Shown here piece by piece: positions 1 to 7,937 of a stretch of DNA of 64,000 nucleotides. The position numbers and the translations under genes are program-made. Below the pieces are notes generated by a model, which had not been told where the DNA came from, did no database searches, and worked only from the letters and a program-made list of their open reading frames with translations. Position 1 is the stretch's first letter, and every line of letters begins with the position of its first letter. Source of the stretch: JAKFEW01 sp036675505 (GTDB taxonomy: Bacteria > Cyanobacteriota > Sericytochromatia > S15B-MN24 > JAQBPE01); the NCBI GenBank assembly GCA_036675505.1, contig JAKFEW010000120.1:1-64000 (forward strand). Reading direction: 5' to 3'.

Positions 1-462
1 TGGGGCGGGCGGCGGCGGCACGGGGGCCGGCGGCGGCGGCAGCACGGGCAGCGGCGGCGGCGGCGGGGGCAGCGGGGGCAGTGCCATGGGGGGCAGCGCC
101 GCCGGGCCGACCATTGGACCGGGGCCGGGCAGGACGGCCGGGCCATACATGCCGGCGGGCGCGTAGCCCGGCTGCGGCTGCGCCTGCATCCGCATGAACA
201 TCTCGAGCTGGAACGCGAGGTGGTCGATCGCCGCTTGCAGCTGCGCGAGCTCCGCGTTCTGAGAGACGGCGGGACGGTTGACCCAGGCGTCCTGCGGCAT
301 CGGCGGCGGCTGGGCGGGGTAGCCGGCCGGACCCGGATAGCCGGCCGGCGCGGGGTAGCCGGCCGGCTGCGGCCAGCCTGCCTGCGGCCAGGTGGGCTGC
401 GGCGGCATGGGCATCGGCCGGAGGGCGTCGAAAATGCGGTTGATCGTGGTCGCGAGGCTCAT
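1..462 (-). CDS. Proline-rich protein, C-terminus beyond the left edge
   Basis: This open frame starts at ATG 462 behind a GGAGGAGAA ribosome site and runs off the left edge after 154 codons. The first 15 residues are ordinary. They are followed by repeats of the type PAGYP (about residues 34-50), a short helix-prone stretch rich in Q, L and F (about 70-95) and then an almost pure proline tract with runs of PPPPP. There is no signal peptide or membrane segment in the visible part. I do not recognise a family. The composition suggests a flexible surface, scaffold or secretion-related protein. The reading frame is well supported by the ribosome site and the lack of stops, but high GC alone keeps many frames open. 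Confidence 0.55.
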   Translation of the reverse strand, partial: MSLATTINRIFDALRPMPMPPQPTWPQAGWPQPAGYPAPAGYPGPAGYPAQPPPMPQDAWVNRPAVSQNAELAQLQAAIDHLAFQLEMFMRMQAQPQPGYAPAGMYGPAVLPGPGPMVGPAALPPMALPPLPPPPPPLPVLPPPPAPVPPPPAP

Positions 463-569
463 CCCGGTTCTCCTCCAGGCCGGAGACTCGTCCGACCTGG
501 TGAAATTGTCCCGGGATCCGCGCTCTGCCTGACCCGAAGCTTCACTTAACGGTTTTCGAATTCCCGCCC

Positions 570-1205
570 TTAACCCCCAAGCAGGAACGCCGCGGCCTTC
601 GCGCGCTCGAGCTCGGCGCGCCCGGCAACGAGGGCCCGCGGGCCTTCACCGCTCACCCCCCGGCCGGCCGCGAGGTCCTCGCGCAGGTCGACCAGGGCGT
701 CCGAGACGAGCCGTAGCGCCTGGCCGTAGCGCTCACGCGACGCGCCGAGCGCCGCCGGCCAGGCCGCGCGCGCCAGGCGGGGTCCCGTCGTCGCGAGCAC
801 CTCGACGGTCTGGGCGAGGACGCCGGCGAGGTCCGGCACGGGCTGCGCTTCGCCCGGCGCGAGCGCCGCCTCGAGCCGCAGCAACGCCACGGACAGCAGG
901 CGATCGAACGGCAGCAACGTGGCCTGGAGGAACCGCTCGGCATCTGCCGAAAGCCGCGCAGGCGGATGGAACACGCGGGTCGGGCGCCGCGGCGCTGCGT
1001 GGGTGGCCCCCGCCAGCCGCCGATCGTAATCGCCGCGAGCGGCCGGGTCGCCCAGCGTCGCATACACCCGGCTCAACTGGGCCATCTTCCGGTCGCAGCC
1101 GGCGAGGTCGGGATGCAGGCGCTTGGCGTGCGTCCGGTAAGCGCGCCGAATGGCCTCGGGGGACGCGTCGCGCGGCACGCCCAGCAACATGTAGTAATCC
1201 GCCAC
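570..1205 (-). CDS. J-domain (DnaJ-like) co-chaperone
   Basis: A 211-residue protein whose N-terminus is a J domain (about residues 2-60) with the diagnostic HPD tripeptide at residues 31-33, which stimulates Hsp70 (DnaK) ATPase activity. The start is taken as GTG 1205 because J domains typically begin with the residues DYY that follow it directly; an upstream ATG at 1277 is possible but would add 24 unlikely residues. The rest is an alanine- and arginine-rich helical region with no zinc-finger or C-terminal DnaJ domain, so this is a type III J protein and not DnaJ itself. It is transcribed divergently from the BON-domain gene. The client is unknown. Confidence 0.8.
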   Translation of the reverse strand: MADYYMLLGVPRDASPEAIRRAYRTHAKRLHPDLAGCDRKMAQLSRVYATLGDPAARGDYDRRLAGATHAAPRRPTRVFHPPARLSADAERFLQATLLPFDRLLSVALLRLEAALAPGEAQPVPDLAGVLAQTVEVLATTGPRLARAAWPAALGASRERYGQALRLVSDALVDLREDLAAGRGVSGEGPRALVAGRAELERAKAAAFLLGG

Positions 1206-1333
1206 CTTTTTTTGATACCCCCGCGACGCCCGGTCGCCCCTATGACGGCACGAGGGGACGTGCCTAAATGGCCCCATGGGCCAGGACGCCTGCGAGGCGA
1301 TCCGAAGGCGCGCGTCAAGGAGGAAACCGAGAA

Positions 1334-1798
1334 ATGGCCATCCCGATATTGCCTGTGCTGGTTGGTGGTGCCGCGTTCGCGCTCGGTGCGGCGATCATGT
1401 TCGTGCTGGATCCGGACGAAGGCCGTCGCCGGCGCGCGCTCGCCCGCGACAAGGCCGTTCGTTACAGGAACACCTTCGGCGATCTCGGCGCCGGACCGAC
1501 CCGCCTCTATCGGCGCGTCCAGGGCCGGGCCAGGGGCCTCGTCTACCGCGCACGTGCCCAGCGGCGCACCGAAACCGTGAACGACCAGCTGCTCGCCGCG
1601 CGCATCCGCTCGCGACTCGGCCACATCGTCGACCGGCCGGACGCCATCATCGTCCAGGTCGACCAGGGCGACGTCCGGCTGACCGGCACCGTCGCGGCCG
1701 GCGAGCTCGCGGGCCTGATCAGCGCGATCCGGGCGGTCCCGGGCGTGGAGGAGCTGAGCCACGAGATCAAGGTGCGGCAAGCGGCCGTCACTAGCTGA
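1334..1798 (+). CDS. BON-domain membrane-anchored protein
   Basis: A 154-residue protein starting at ATG 1334 behind a near-perfect AAGGAGG. Residues 3-22 form one membrane segment, followed by a basic stretch (LDPDEGRRRRA) typical of YtxH/BON envelope proteins. Residues about 75-148 form a BON domain (VRLTGTVAAGE; VPGVEELSHEIKV), a fold thought to bind phospholipid surfaces. The role is probably in envelope maintenance or osmotic stress. The 3' end overlaps the convergent dioxygenase gene by 8 bp. Confidence 0.8.
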   Translation: MAIPILPVLVGGAAFALGAAIMFVLDPDEGRRRRALARDKAVRYRNTFGDLGAGPTRLYRRVQGRARGLVYRARAQRRTETVNDQLLAARIRSRLGHIVDRPDAIIVQVDQGDVRLTGTVAAGELAGLISAIRAVPGVEELSHEIKVRQAAVTS

Positions 1799-2612
1799 GG
1801 CGCGGGTTCCCGAACCTGAAGCTGGACGCCGTCACGTTCCCGAAGAAAGCATCTTCGTGGTAAACGCAGGCGGCGTCTTCGTTCTCGGCCGCCCCGACGG
1901 CGACCATGAGCGGAACCAGGTGGTCCTCCTCCGGATGCGCCAGGCGCGCCGCAGGCGCCTCGCTCCAGTGGAGCAGCTTGCTGACGCGTTCCCCCGGCCC
2001 CGATTGGATCAGCGCTTGTTGCAACCACTGGTCGAAGGCCCTGGACACGTCGAGCGCCTCGGGGCCCATCCGGCGAAGGTTGTGGTAGCTGAGCCCGCTG
2101 CCGAGGATCAGCACCCCCTCATCGCGCAGCGGCGCCAGCGCGCGCCCCACCGCCAGGTGCGCCGCCGGATCGTAGCCGGCCTTCAGCGAAAGCTGCACGA
2201 CCGGCACGTCGGCCTCCGGGTACATCGCCACGAGCGGCGTGAAGGTGCCATGATCGTACCCGCGCTGGTCGTCGCGGCGCACGGGGATGCCGGCCTGCGC
2301 GAGGAGCGCCTGGACCCGGGTCGCGAGCGCGGGCGAGCCAGGTGCCGCGTACTTCACCTGGTAGGTGTGGGGCGGGAAGCCGGTGTAGTCGTAGACCATC
2401 GGCGGGCTCGGGCTGCCCTGCACCGTGAACTCCGGGGCTTCCCAGTGACCCGAGATCACGAGCACGGCTTTCGGCTTGCCCCCGAGCTCGCGGGTGATCG
2501 CCTGGAGCGATGATTCAAGCGGGTCCATCATGCCGCCCCACTCGCGTTTCATCCACGGCCACGGCCCGCCCCCGTGCGAGATGAAATAGGTGGGGAGTTT
2601 GGTCGGGCTCAT
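1791..2612 (-). CDS. ygiD: DODA-type extradiol aromatic ring-opening dioxygenase (YgiD-like)
   Basis: A 273-residue protein of the LigB superfamily, class III extradiol dioxygenases related to 4,5-DOPA dioxygenase. Visible metal-ligand motifs are SHGGGP (His13), SGHWEAP (His56), YDHGTF and SGLSYHNL. Length matches the family. The start ATG 2612 has AGGAG 9 bases upstream. The physiological substrate of bacterial YgiD proteins is not settled; they open catechol-type rings in vitro. The gene is transcribed alone, converging on the BON-domain gene. Confidence 0.88.
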   Translation of the reverse strand: MSPTKLPTYFISHGGGPWPWMKREWGGMMDPLESSLQAITRELGGKPKAVLVISGHWEAPEFTVQGSPSPPMVYDYTGFPPHTYQVKYAAPGSPALATRVQALLAQAGIPVRRDDQRGYDHGTFTPLVAMYPEADVPVVQLSLKAGYDPAAHLAVGRALAPLRDEGVLILGSGLSYHNLRRMGPEALDVSRAFDQWLQQALIQSGPGERVSKLLHWSEAPAARLAHPEEDHLVPLMVAVGAAENEDAACVYHEDAFFGNVTASSFRFGNPRLS

Positions 2613-2665
2613 CGGGGTGCTCCTGGGTCGGCGACCCGGTCAGGGCTCACGATGCCAGATTACCA

Positions 2666-4042
2666 CTACGTAGTTCTATCTACAAGGGACGCCGGCAGGC
2701 TGAACCAGAACAGGCTTCCCACGCCGGGCTCGCTCGAAGCGCCAATCCGGCCGCCCTGCGCCTCCACCAGCGCCCGGCTGATCGTGAGCCCGAGCCCCGT
2801 GCCGCCGCGATCGCGGCTCGCGCCGGTGTCGACCCGGTAGAACTTCCGGAAGAGGTGCGGCAGGTGCTCGGCGGCGATCCCGACGCCTTCGTCACGCAGC
2901 TCGATGCGGACCTCGGGCCCGGCGGCGCTCGCGCTCACCCGCACCGTCCCGCCGGCGGGCGAAAACTTGACCGCGTTGCCGAGCAGGTTCGTGATCACCT
3001 GGCCGACGCGCAGGGGGTCCGCCCAGGCGACGACCGGCTCAGGCGGCATCTCGAGCACGACCTGCACCTGCCGCTCGCGCGATTGGGGTTCCAAGTTTTC
3101 GACCTCCCCTCGCACGATCGCCCGAACGTCGATGGCCTCAGGGGCCAAGGCGAACTCGCCGGCCTCGATCCCCGCGTAGTCGAGCATATCGTCGACGAGC
3201 CGGCTCATCCGGCCGGCGCCGCGGCGGATGCGCGTCACGTATTCGGCTTGCCGGTCGTTGATCGGCCCGCCGACCTGCTCGGCCAGGAAGTCGGCGTAGC
3301 CCACCACCGAAGTGAGCGGGGTGCGCAGCTCGTGGCTCACGGCGTTCAGGAACTCGCGCTGGACCTCCTGCGCCTCGCGCAACGCGTGATCGGCGGCCTG
3401 GAGCGACAGGTTCTGCTGCGCGAGGCGGCGCGACGTGCGGAAGAGGACGTACATGGCCATGCCGACGCCGACGCCGATCTCAAGCATGGCCTCGAGGGAA
3501 AAGCCGAGCCAGAGGACGTTCGTGGCGGCGAAGAGCGGGAAGGTAAGCACCCAGAGCCCGTGGATCAGGACGGGAACGCCGATCCAGCCCATCCCCTCGT
3601 AATCCGCCGTACGGCCCACCCGAATCATGGTGATCCCCAGCCAGAGGTGCGTCGCCATGATGCCGAGCACGGCGGGCACCATGGCCGCCTCGTAGCCGGC
3701 CCCTCCGAGCCAGAGCGCCAGGCCGAGCACGACCATCGACGCGAGGGCCAGCGCGACGGGCAGCGCGGGAAAGCGGCGACCCCGGAGCTCGTACACCAGG
3801 CGGATCAAGAACCCGAGCGTGGGCACCAGCATCGCCATGATGTAAAGGAAAATGGGCAACGAGCGCCCCATCACCGACTCGGCGACGTTCGCGCAGGTGA
3901 CCAGGGTCGCCGCGCCGTACGCGTAGACCCAATAGCGAAAGTACGGGAGCGGCTGGTAGCGCAGCGTCAGGGCCGACAGGCCGAGCACCAGCATGGAGCC
4001 GAACACGTTGAAGAGGGTGGCGAGTTGCAGCAGAGTCGGCAC
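2666..4042 (-). CDS. Membrane sensor histidine kinase
   Basis: A 458-residue kinase. The N-terminal half (about residues 5-205) holds about seven hydrophobic segments and is the likely sensor. A short coiled coil follows, then HisKA with the phosphoacceptor His237 in SHELRTPL, and an HATPase_c domain with N-box NLLGNAVKFSP and G-boxes including GTGLGLTISRALVEAQGG. No receiver domain is attached and no response regulator is adjacent. The start is GTG 4042, with only a weak ribosome site, so the N-terminus is uncertain. It lies 42 bp downstream of heme A synthase on the same strand, which hints at a redox or respiratory signal, but this is inference. Confidence 0.85.
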   Translation of the reverse strand: MPTLLQLATLFNVFGSMLVLGLSALTLRYQPLPYFRYWVYAYGAATLVTCANVAESVMGRSLPIFLYIMAMLVPTLGFLIRLVYELRGRRFPALPVALALASMVVLGLALWLGGAGYEAAMVPAVLGIMATHLWLGITMIRVGRTADYEGMGWIGVPVLIHGLWVLTFPLFAATNVLWLGFSLEAMLEIGVGVGMAMYVLFRTSRRLAQQNLSLQAADHALREAQEVQREFLNAVSHELRTPLTSVVGYADFLAEQVGGPINDRQAEYVTRIRRGAGRMSRLVDDMLDYAGIEAGEFALAPEAIDVRAIVRGEVENLEPQSRERQVQVVLEMPPEPVVAWADPLRVGQVITNLLGNAVKFSPAGGTVRVSASAAGPEVRIELRDEGVGIAAEHLPHLFRKFYRVDTGASRDRGGTGLGLTISRALVEAQGGRIGASSEPGVGSLFWFSLPASLVDRTT

Positions 4043-4084
4043 GAGGGGCTCACGACCAGGGCCGTCAGTCGGCCAGGTGCGCTT

Positions 4085-5020
4085 TCACCCAGGGTACCAG
4101 ATCCGCGAAAACGCGCGTGGCCTGCGATGTCCCCCGGGCGTCGCGGGGCGGCCTTCCAGGAGGGCGTCCAGGGCCAACCAACAGGCCATGAAGACGCTGA
4201 CGGCGCCAATCTGGTGCAGGACCCGGACGACGAGGTCGAAGGGCCCCAGGACCGCCACGATCCCGATCCCGACCTGGACCGCGAGCGCGGCCGCGGCGAG
4301 CCGCGTGAACGTCCTGGCCGCTCCCGGCCCGCGGCGCTCGCTCGCGCTCAGCGCCACGGCGACGAAGAGAACGACGGCGAGCGCGGCGTACCGGTGCCCC
4401 ATCTGCAAACCGACAGGGCCGACCAGCGGCGGCAACCAGGCCCCATGACAGGTCGGGAAGTCCGGGCATGCCCGGCCAGCGAACCCCGCGGCCACGAGGC
4501 CGCCGAGGAAACACTGGACCAACACGGCGGCGACGGCGAGCGCGGACGGCGCGATCGCCCAGGCATCGCGCTGTGCGGTGGGCTCGGCGACGACGCTCCG
4601 GCGCGCGATCGAGAGCAACGCGCCGAGGAAGACGTAGCCCATCACGAGGTGCCAGGCGACGCTCGGCGCGGCGTTGGATTGCCAGACCGTATAGGCCCCC
4701 AGCGCGATCTGCGCGACCAGGGCGCCGACCAGCAAGGCGGCCGGGCGGCCCAGGCGGGCACGGCGCTCGCGGGAGGCGACGATCGAAGCCAGCAGGGCGA
4801 GGGAGGCCGCGCTCACCATGGCCGCGAGCGTGCGGTGCAGCCACTCCAGGATGGCCGCCATCTCCCAGGGCGGCAGCCACTGGCCGAAGCAGAGCGGCCA
4901 GTCCGGACAGCCCATGCCGGACCCCGTCACGCGGACGACCGCGCCGAGGATCACGAGCGCGACGGCGAGGATGACGGTGGCCTGCGCGAGGAGGCGGAAT
5001 GGACAGGCGGCGGGGGACAT
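4085..5020 (-). CDS. ctaA: Heme A synthase (COX15/CtaA family)
   Basis: This protein oxidises the C8 methyl of heme O to a formyl group, giving heme A for aa3-type cytochrome oxidases. It has about eight membrane helices arranged as two related four-helix halves. Conserved elements are GMGCPDWPLCFG in the first half and CPDFPTCHG in the second, each a cysteine pair in an external loop, and histidines in EWLHR, AWHLVMG, GHRYA and LHQIGA that fit heme ligands. ATG 5020 is preferred because the helix-1 sequence begins shortly after it; an in-frame ATG at 5143 would add 41 polar, proline-rich residues. Heme O synthase and oxidase genes are not in the window. Confidence 0.9.
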   Translation of the reverse strand: MSPAACPFRLLAQATVILAVALVILGAVVRVTGSGMGCPDWPLCFGQWLPPWEMAAILEWLHRTLAAMVSAASLALLASIVASRERRARLGRPAALLVGALVAQIALGAYTVWQSNAAPSVAWHLVMGYVFLGALLSIARRSVVAEPTAQRDAWAIAPSALAVAAVLVQCFLGGLVAAGFAGRACPDFPTCHGAWLPPLVGPVGLQMGHRYAALAVVLFVAVALSASERRGPGAARTFTRLAAAALAVQVGIGIVAVLGPFDLVVRVLHQIGAVSVFMACWLALDALLEGRPATPGGHRRPRAFSRIWYPG

Positions 5021-5125
5021 CGGCACGACGGGAGGACAGGGAGGACGGGGTGATTGGACGGCGGAAGGAGGGGCGGCGGGAACCCGGCATTGCGGGTAGC
5101 GATCAGTATTCCGACGGTACGGGAA

Positions 5126-5178
5126 TTCCCCGGCCGGGTCCATCCGGGGAACTACGGAGCCGGACGCTCGACGTCCGG
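5126..5178 (-). terminator. Two hairpins downstream of the TauE/rhodanese operon
   Basis: Two perfect inverted repeats lie in the 190-bp gap 5021-5210: TTCCCCGG/CCGGGGAA (5126-5133 and 5144-5151) and CCGGACG/CGTCCGG with a 5-base loop (5160-5166 and 5172-5178). The second is 33 bp past the TauE stop. There is no clear T tract, so intrinsic termination is only plausible. Confidence 0.4.
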
Positions 5179-5210
5179 TACGGCGGCGATCGCGCCTGTC
5201 GCCCGCCCCT

Positions 5211-6005
5211 TCAAGGCCTGACGACGTGCCAGAGCATCTGCGACGCCACGGCCGCGATCAGCCCGACCAGGGCCCAGCGCAGCGTCGGCACCGACACCCG
5301 ACGCCCGACCCAGGCGCCCGCGGGCGCACCGACCATCGCGCCCGCCACGAGCCAGGCGGTCCAGCCCCACGGCACCTGGCCGGTGGCCGCCTTGCTCGCG
5401 GCGCCGAGCGCCGCGGCGGCGAGGACGATCGCGAGCGACGACCCGATCGCCGTCCGGATCGGCATGCCGAGCGCGGTGCGCATGAGCGGGAGCATGATGA
5501 ACGCGCCGCCCGCTCCGATCATGCCGGAGACTACGCCCACGGCCCCCGCGAGGCCGGCGCCGAGGGCGACGCGCGGGGGCCTGGCCGGCCCGGCCGCGGC
5601 TTCCGTTCCGTCGTCGCGCGAAGGCACGAGCATCAGCGGCACCGCGACCAGCGCGAGCACCGCGAACACGGCGCGCAGCACCACGTCCGAGACCCAGCCC
5701 GACAGGACGCCGCCCGCGGCTGCCCCCAAGCCGGTCGTCACCATCATCGGCGCGGCGGCCCGCCAGTCGACCGTTCCCGCGCGGTGATGCGCCGACAGGC
5801 CGATGAACGAGGCGGCCAGCACGTGCACGATGCTCATGCCGGCCACCTCGGCCATGCCGAAGGCGGGCAGGCCCAGCAGGGGTGGCGCGTACAGGAGCAA
5901 CGGGATCAGCACCACCGCGCCGCCGAGGCCGAGCAGGCCGGAGAGGAACGAGCCGCCGAGGCCGATGGCGGCCAGCAGCGCGGCCGTCAGGGCGGCGGGA
6001 TCCAT
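5211..6005 (-). CDS. TauE/SafE family sulfite/anion exporter (copy 1)
   Basis: A 264-residue membrane protein with about eight hydrophobic helices in two homologous halves. Each half begins with a glycine-rich signature (GLGGSFLSGLLGLGGAVVL; GAVGVVSGMIGAGGAFIM). TauE/SafE proteins export sulfite, sulfoacetate or related organosulfur anions. It starts 3 bp after the rhodanese stop, so the two are one operon. The context with rhodanese, ArsR regulator, YeiH exporter and sulfite dehydrogenase favours sulfite or thiosulfate as substrate. A second, distinct copy is at 28763-29551. Confidence 0.88.
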   Translation of the reverse strand: MDPAALTAALLAAIGLGGSFLSGLLGLGGAVVLIPLLLYAPPLLGLPAFGMAEVAGMSIVHVLAASFIGLSAHHRAGTVDWRAAAPMMVTTGLGAAAGGVLSGWVSDVVLRAVFAVLALVAVPLMLVPSRDDGTEAAAGPARPPRVALGAGLAGAVGVVSGMIGAGGAFIMLPLMRTALGMPIRTAIGSSLAIVLAAAALGAASKAATGQVPWGWTAWLVAGAMVGAPAGAWVGRRVSVPTLRWALVGLIAAVASQMLWHVVRP

Positions 6006-6008
6006 GGC

Positions 6009-6344
6009 TCAGGTCCCGCGGGCGATCGGCCCGCGCCAGGCCAGCATGCCGCCCGCGACGTTGCGCGCGTGCCGGCCGCGGGCTCGCAGCAGCTGGGTCG
6101 CCCGCCCGCTGCGGGCACCGCTGCGGCAGATCACCGCGACTTCCCGGTCGGCAGGCACCGCCTCGACATGGGCCTCGAGTTGGCCGAGCGGGATCAAGAC
6201 GGCGCCCGGCACATGGGCGACCGCATACTCGGAGGGCTCCCGAACGTCCAGCAAGAACGGCCGGTCCGGCCCTTCGAGGCTCCGTTGCAGCTCGTCGACG
6301 CCGATCTCGGCCTCGGCGCGCTTGCCCAATATCCATCCAAACAT
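6009..6344 (-). CDS. Single-domain rhodanese-like sulfurtransferase
   Basis: A 111-residue rhodanese domain with active-site loop CRSGARS (Cys73), which carries a persulfide during transfer of sulfane sulfur. Conserved LLDVREPSEY and HVPGAVLIP segments are present. ATG 6344 is chosen because AAAGGAGAG lies just upstream; an earlier in-frame ATG at 6371 would lie inside the promoter. It is the first gene of an operon with TauE/SafE and is read divergently from the ArsR-type regulator, across the palindromic operator at 6378-6391. Confidence 0.9.
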   Translation of the reverse strand: MFGWILGKRAEAEIGVDELQRSLEGPDRPFLLDVREPSEYAVAHVPGAVLIPLGQLEAHVEAVPADREVAVICRSGARSGRATQLLRARGRHARNVAGGMLAWRGPIARGT

Positions 6345-6364
6345 GGCGTTTCTCTCCTTTTGCA

Positions 6365-6405
6365 TTGACAAGATAACTATATAGCTATATATTCAATTTA
6401 GTCAA
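6365..6405. promoter_or_regulatory. Divergent promoters with palindromic operator (site 1)
   Basis: Plus strand: TTGACA (6365-6370), 17-base spacer, TATATT (6388-6393), reading into the ArsR gene. Minus strand: TTGACT (6405-6400), 18-base spacer, TATAGT (6381-6376), reading into rhodanese-TauE. A perfect 14-base palindrome TATATAGCTATATA (6378-6391) overlaps both -10 boxes, as expected of an ArsR-family repressor site. The core ACTATATA recurs at two other promoters in the window. Confidence 0.75.
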
Positions 6406-6455
6406 TCACACAGGGGCGTTCCATCCCCGCAAGCGCCCCGCAAGCGAGGTCCGAC

Positions 6456-6818
6456 ATGAGTTGCCACGTACCGCTGAATGGGCCGCGTCCCGAGCTCACG
6501 GACGCGGCGTACGATCAGATCGCGACGTTCTTCAAGGTCCTCGCGGATCCGCTGCGCATCCGGCTGCTCAACGCGCTCTATGACGGCGAGCGGACGGTGA
6601 TGTGCCTGATGAACGCGACCGGCGGCAACCAGGCGAACGTGTCCAAGCACCTCAGGGTGCTGCTCGACGCCGGCCTCGTGTCTCGCCGTAAGGAAGGCAC
6701 CAACGCGTTCTACGGGGTCGCCGACCCGTTCGTCTTCACGCTGTGCGAACAAGTCTGCGACCGCCAGCATGCCTACCTCGAAGCGCGCGCGAACTTGTTC
6801 CGCGAGAGCGGCTTCTGA
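6456..6818 (+). CDS. ArsR/SmtB-family regulator, sulfur-responsive type (copy 1)
   Basis: A 120-residue winged-helix repressor. The recognition region is NQANVSKHLRVLLDAGLVSRR and the beta-wing follows (KEGTNAFYGV). Cysteines lie at positions 3, 50, 97 and 101; the last two form a CEQVC motif in the C-terminal helix. In BigR/SqrR-type regulators a cysteine pair forms a tri- or tetrasulfide bridge on sensing persulfide. These positions are not identical to that pair, so the sensing chemistry is inferred from context. It is divergent from rhodanese-TauE and 20 bp upstream of the YeiH exporter. A close paralogue sits at 23663-24028. Confidence 0.88.
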   Translation: MSCHVPLNGPRPELTDAAYDQIATFFKVLADPLRIRLLNALYDGERTVMCLMNATGGNQANVSKHLRVLLDAGLVSRRKEGTNAFYGVADPFVFTLCEQVCDRQHAYLEARANLFRESGF

Positions 6819-6838
6819 TCCAAGGAGACCCACCCCTC

Positions 6839-7921
6839 ATGTCGGCCCTCGTCCCTCCCGCCGGCGGCGAAGACGCCCCGCACGCCGGAGCGCCCGTCTC
6901 CCTCCCCACACCGACCCGGCCCGCGATCCTGGTCTCGGGCGTCGCGCTCGCCGTCTTGCTCGCGGCGGCCGGCTACTTGCTCGCCATGCTGCCCGTGCTC
7001 AACGTGATGGGCACGCTTTCCGTGGCGTTGCTGCTCGGCATCGCCTGGCGCGCGACCGCCGGCGTCCCTACCCAGGCCTGGCCGGGCGTGCGCTTCTCCG
7101 CGCGCACGTTGTTGCGGCTGGGCATCGTGCTCATGGGGGCGCGCCTCGACTACGGCGTGCTGATCGCCGCCGGGCCCAAGGTGCTCACGATCGCCATCAC
7201 GGTCATCGTCACAGCCATCACGAGCGTCTACTGGCTCTCGCGCCGCTTCGGGCTGCCGCGCGACCTCAGCATGTTGATGGCGGTGGGCACGGGCATCTGC
7301 GGCGCGAGCGCCGTGGCCGCGGCCTCCAGCGTGACGCGCTCGGATGAGGACGCTACCACGTTGGCCGTCGCGATGATGGGGCTGCTCGGCACCGCCGGCG
7401 TGTTCTTCTACGTGGCGATCGGCGGCCTGCTCGGGCTCGCCCCGCGGGAACTCGGGGTGCTCACCGGTGCCACCCTCCACGAGGTGGCGCAGGTGATGGC
7501 GGCGGGCTTCACCTGGGGGCCCGTGAGCGGGGACATGGCGACCATGGTGAAGCTGACCCGCGTGGTGCTCCTCGCACCGGCGCTGGTGGTGGTGGGGTGG
7601 TGGTGGAGCCGTTCGTCCGGCGATCGCCACGCCTCGGTCGGCCCGCGCTACTCGCTCGCGAACCCGCCGATCCCCTACTTCGTGCTGGGCTTCCTGGCCC
7701 TGGGGGCCTTCAATAGCCTGGGGGTGCTGGGCCCCATGGCCCAGCACGCGCTCACCCAGGCCAGCATCTTCCTCATGGCCCTCGCGATGGCCGCCATGGG
7801 CCTCGCCACCGACCTGGCGCAGATCCGCCGTGCCGGCCTGGGCGCGATCGCCGCCGGAACGATCGGGTTCCTGGGCCTGTTCGCGCTCGTGTATGCGATG
7901 ATTCGCGTGCTCGCCGTTTGA
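6839..7921 (+). CDS. yeiH: YeiH-family putative sulfate/sulfite exporter
   Basis: A 360-residue protein with about 10 membrane helices, UPF0324/YeiH family. Characteristic segments include LGIVLMGARLDYGVL, GTGICGASAVAAASSV and TGATLHEVAQVMAAG. ATG 6839 follows AAGGAG. Family members have been linked to sulfite or sulfonate handling but the substrate is not established. It lies between the ArsR regulator and the sulfite dehydrogenase, on the same strand, and fits a role in removing sulfite from the cytoplasm. Confidence 0.85.
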   Translation: MSALVPPAGGEDAPHAGAPVSLPTPTRPAILVSGVALAVLLAAAGYLLAMLPVLNVMGTLSVALLLGIAWRATAGVPTQAWPGVRFSARTLLRLGIVLMGARLDYGVLIAAGPKVLTIAITVIVTAITSVYWLSRRFGLPRDLSMLMAVGTGICGASAVAAASSVTRSDEDATTLAVAMMGLLGTAGVFFYVAIGGLLGLAPRELGVLTGATLHEVAQVMAAGFTWGPVSGDMATMVKLTRVVLLAPALVVVGWWWSRSSGDRHASVGPRYSLANPPIPYFVLGFLALGAFNSLGVLGPMAQHALTQASIFLMALAMAAMGLATDLAQIRRAGLGAIAAGTIGFLGLFALVYAMIRVLAV

Positions 7922-7937
7922 CCCGGAGGTGAACCGT

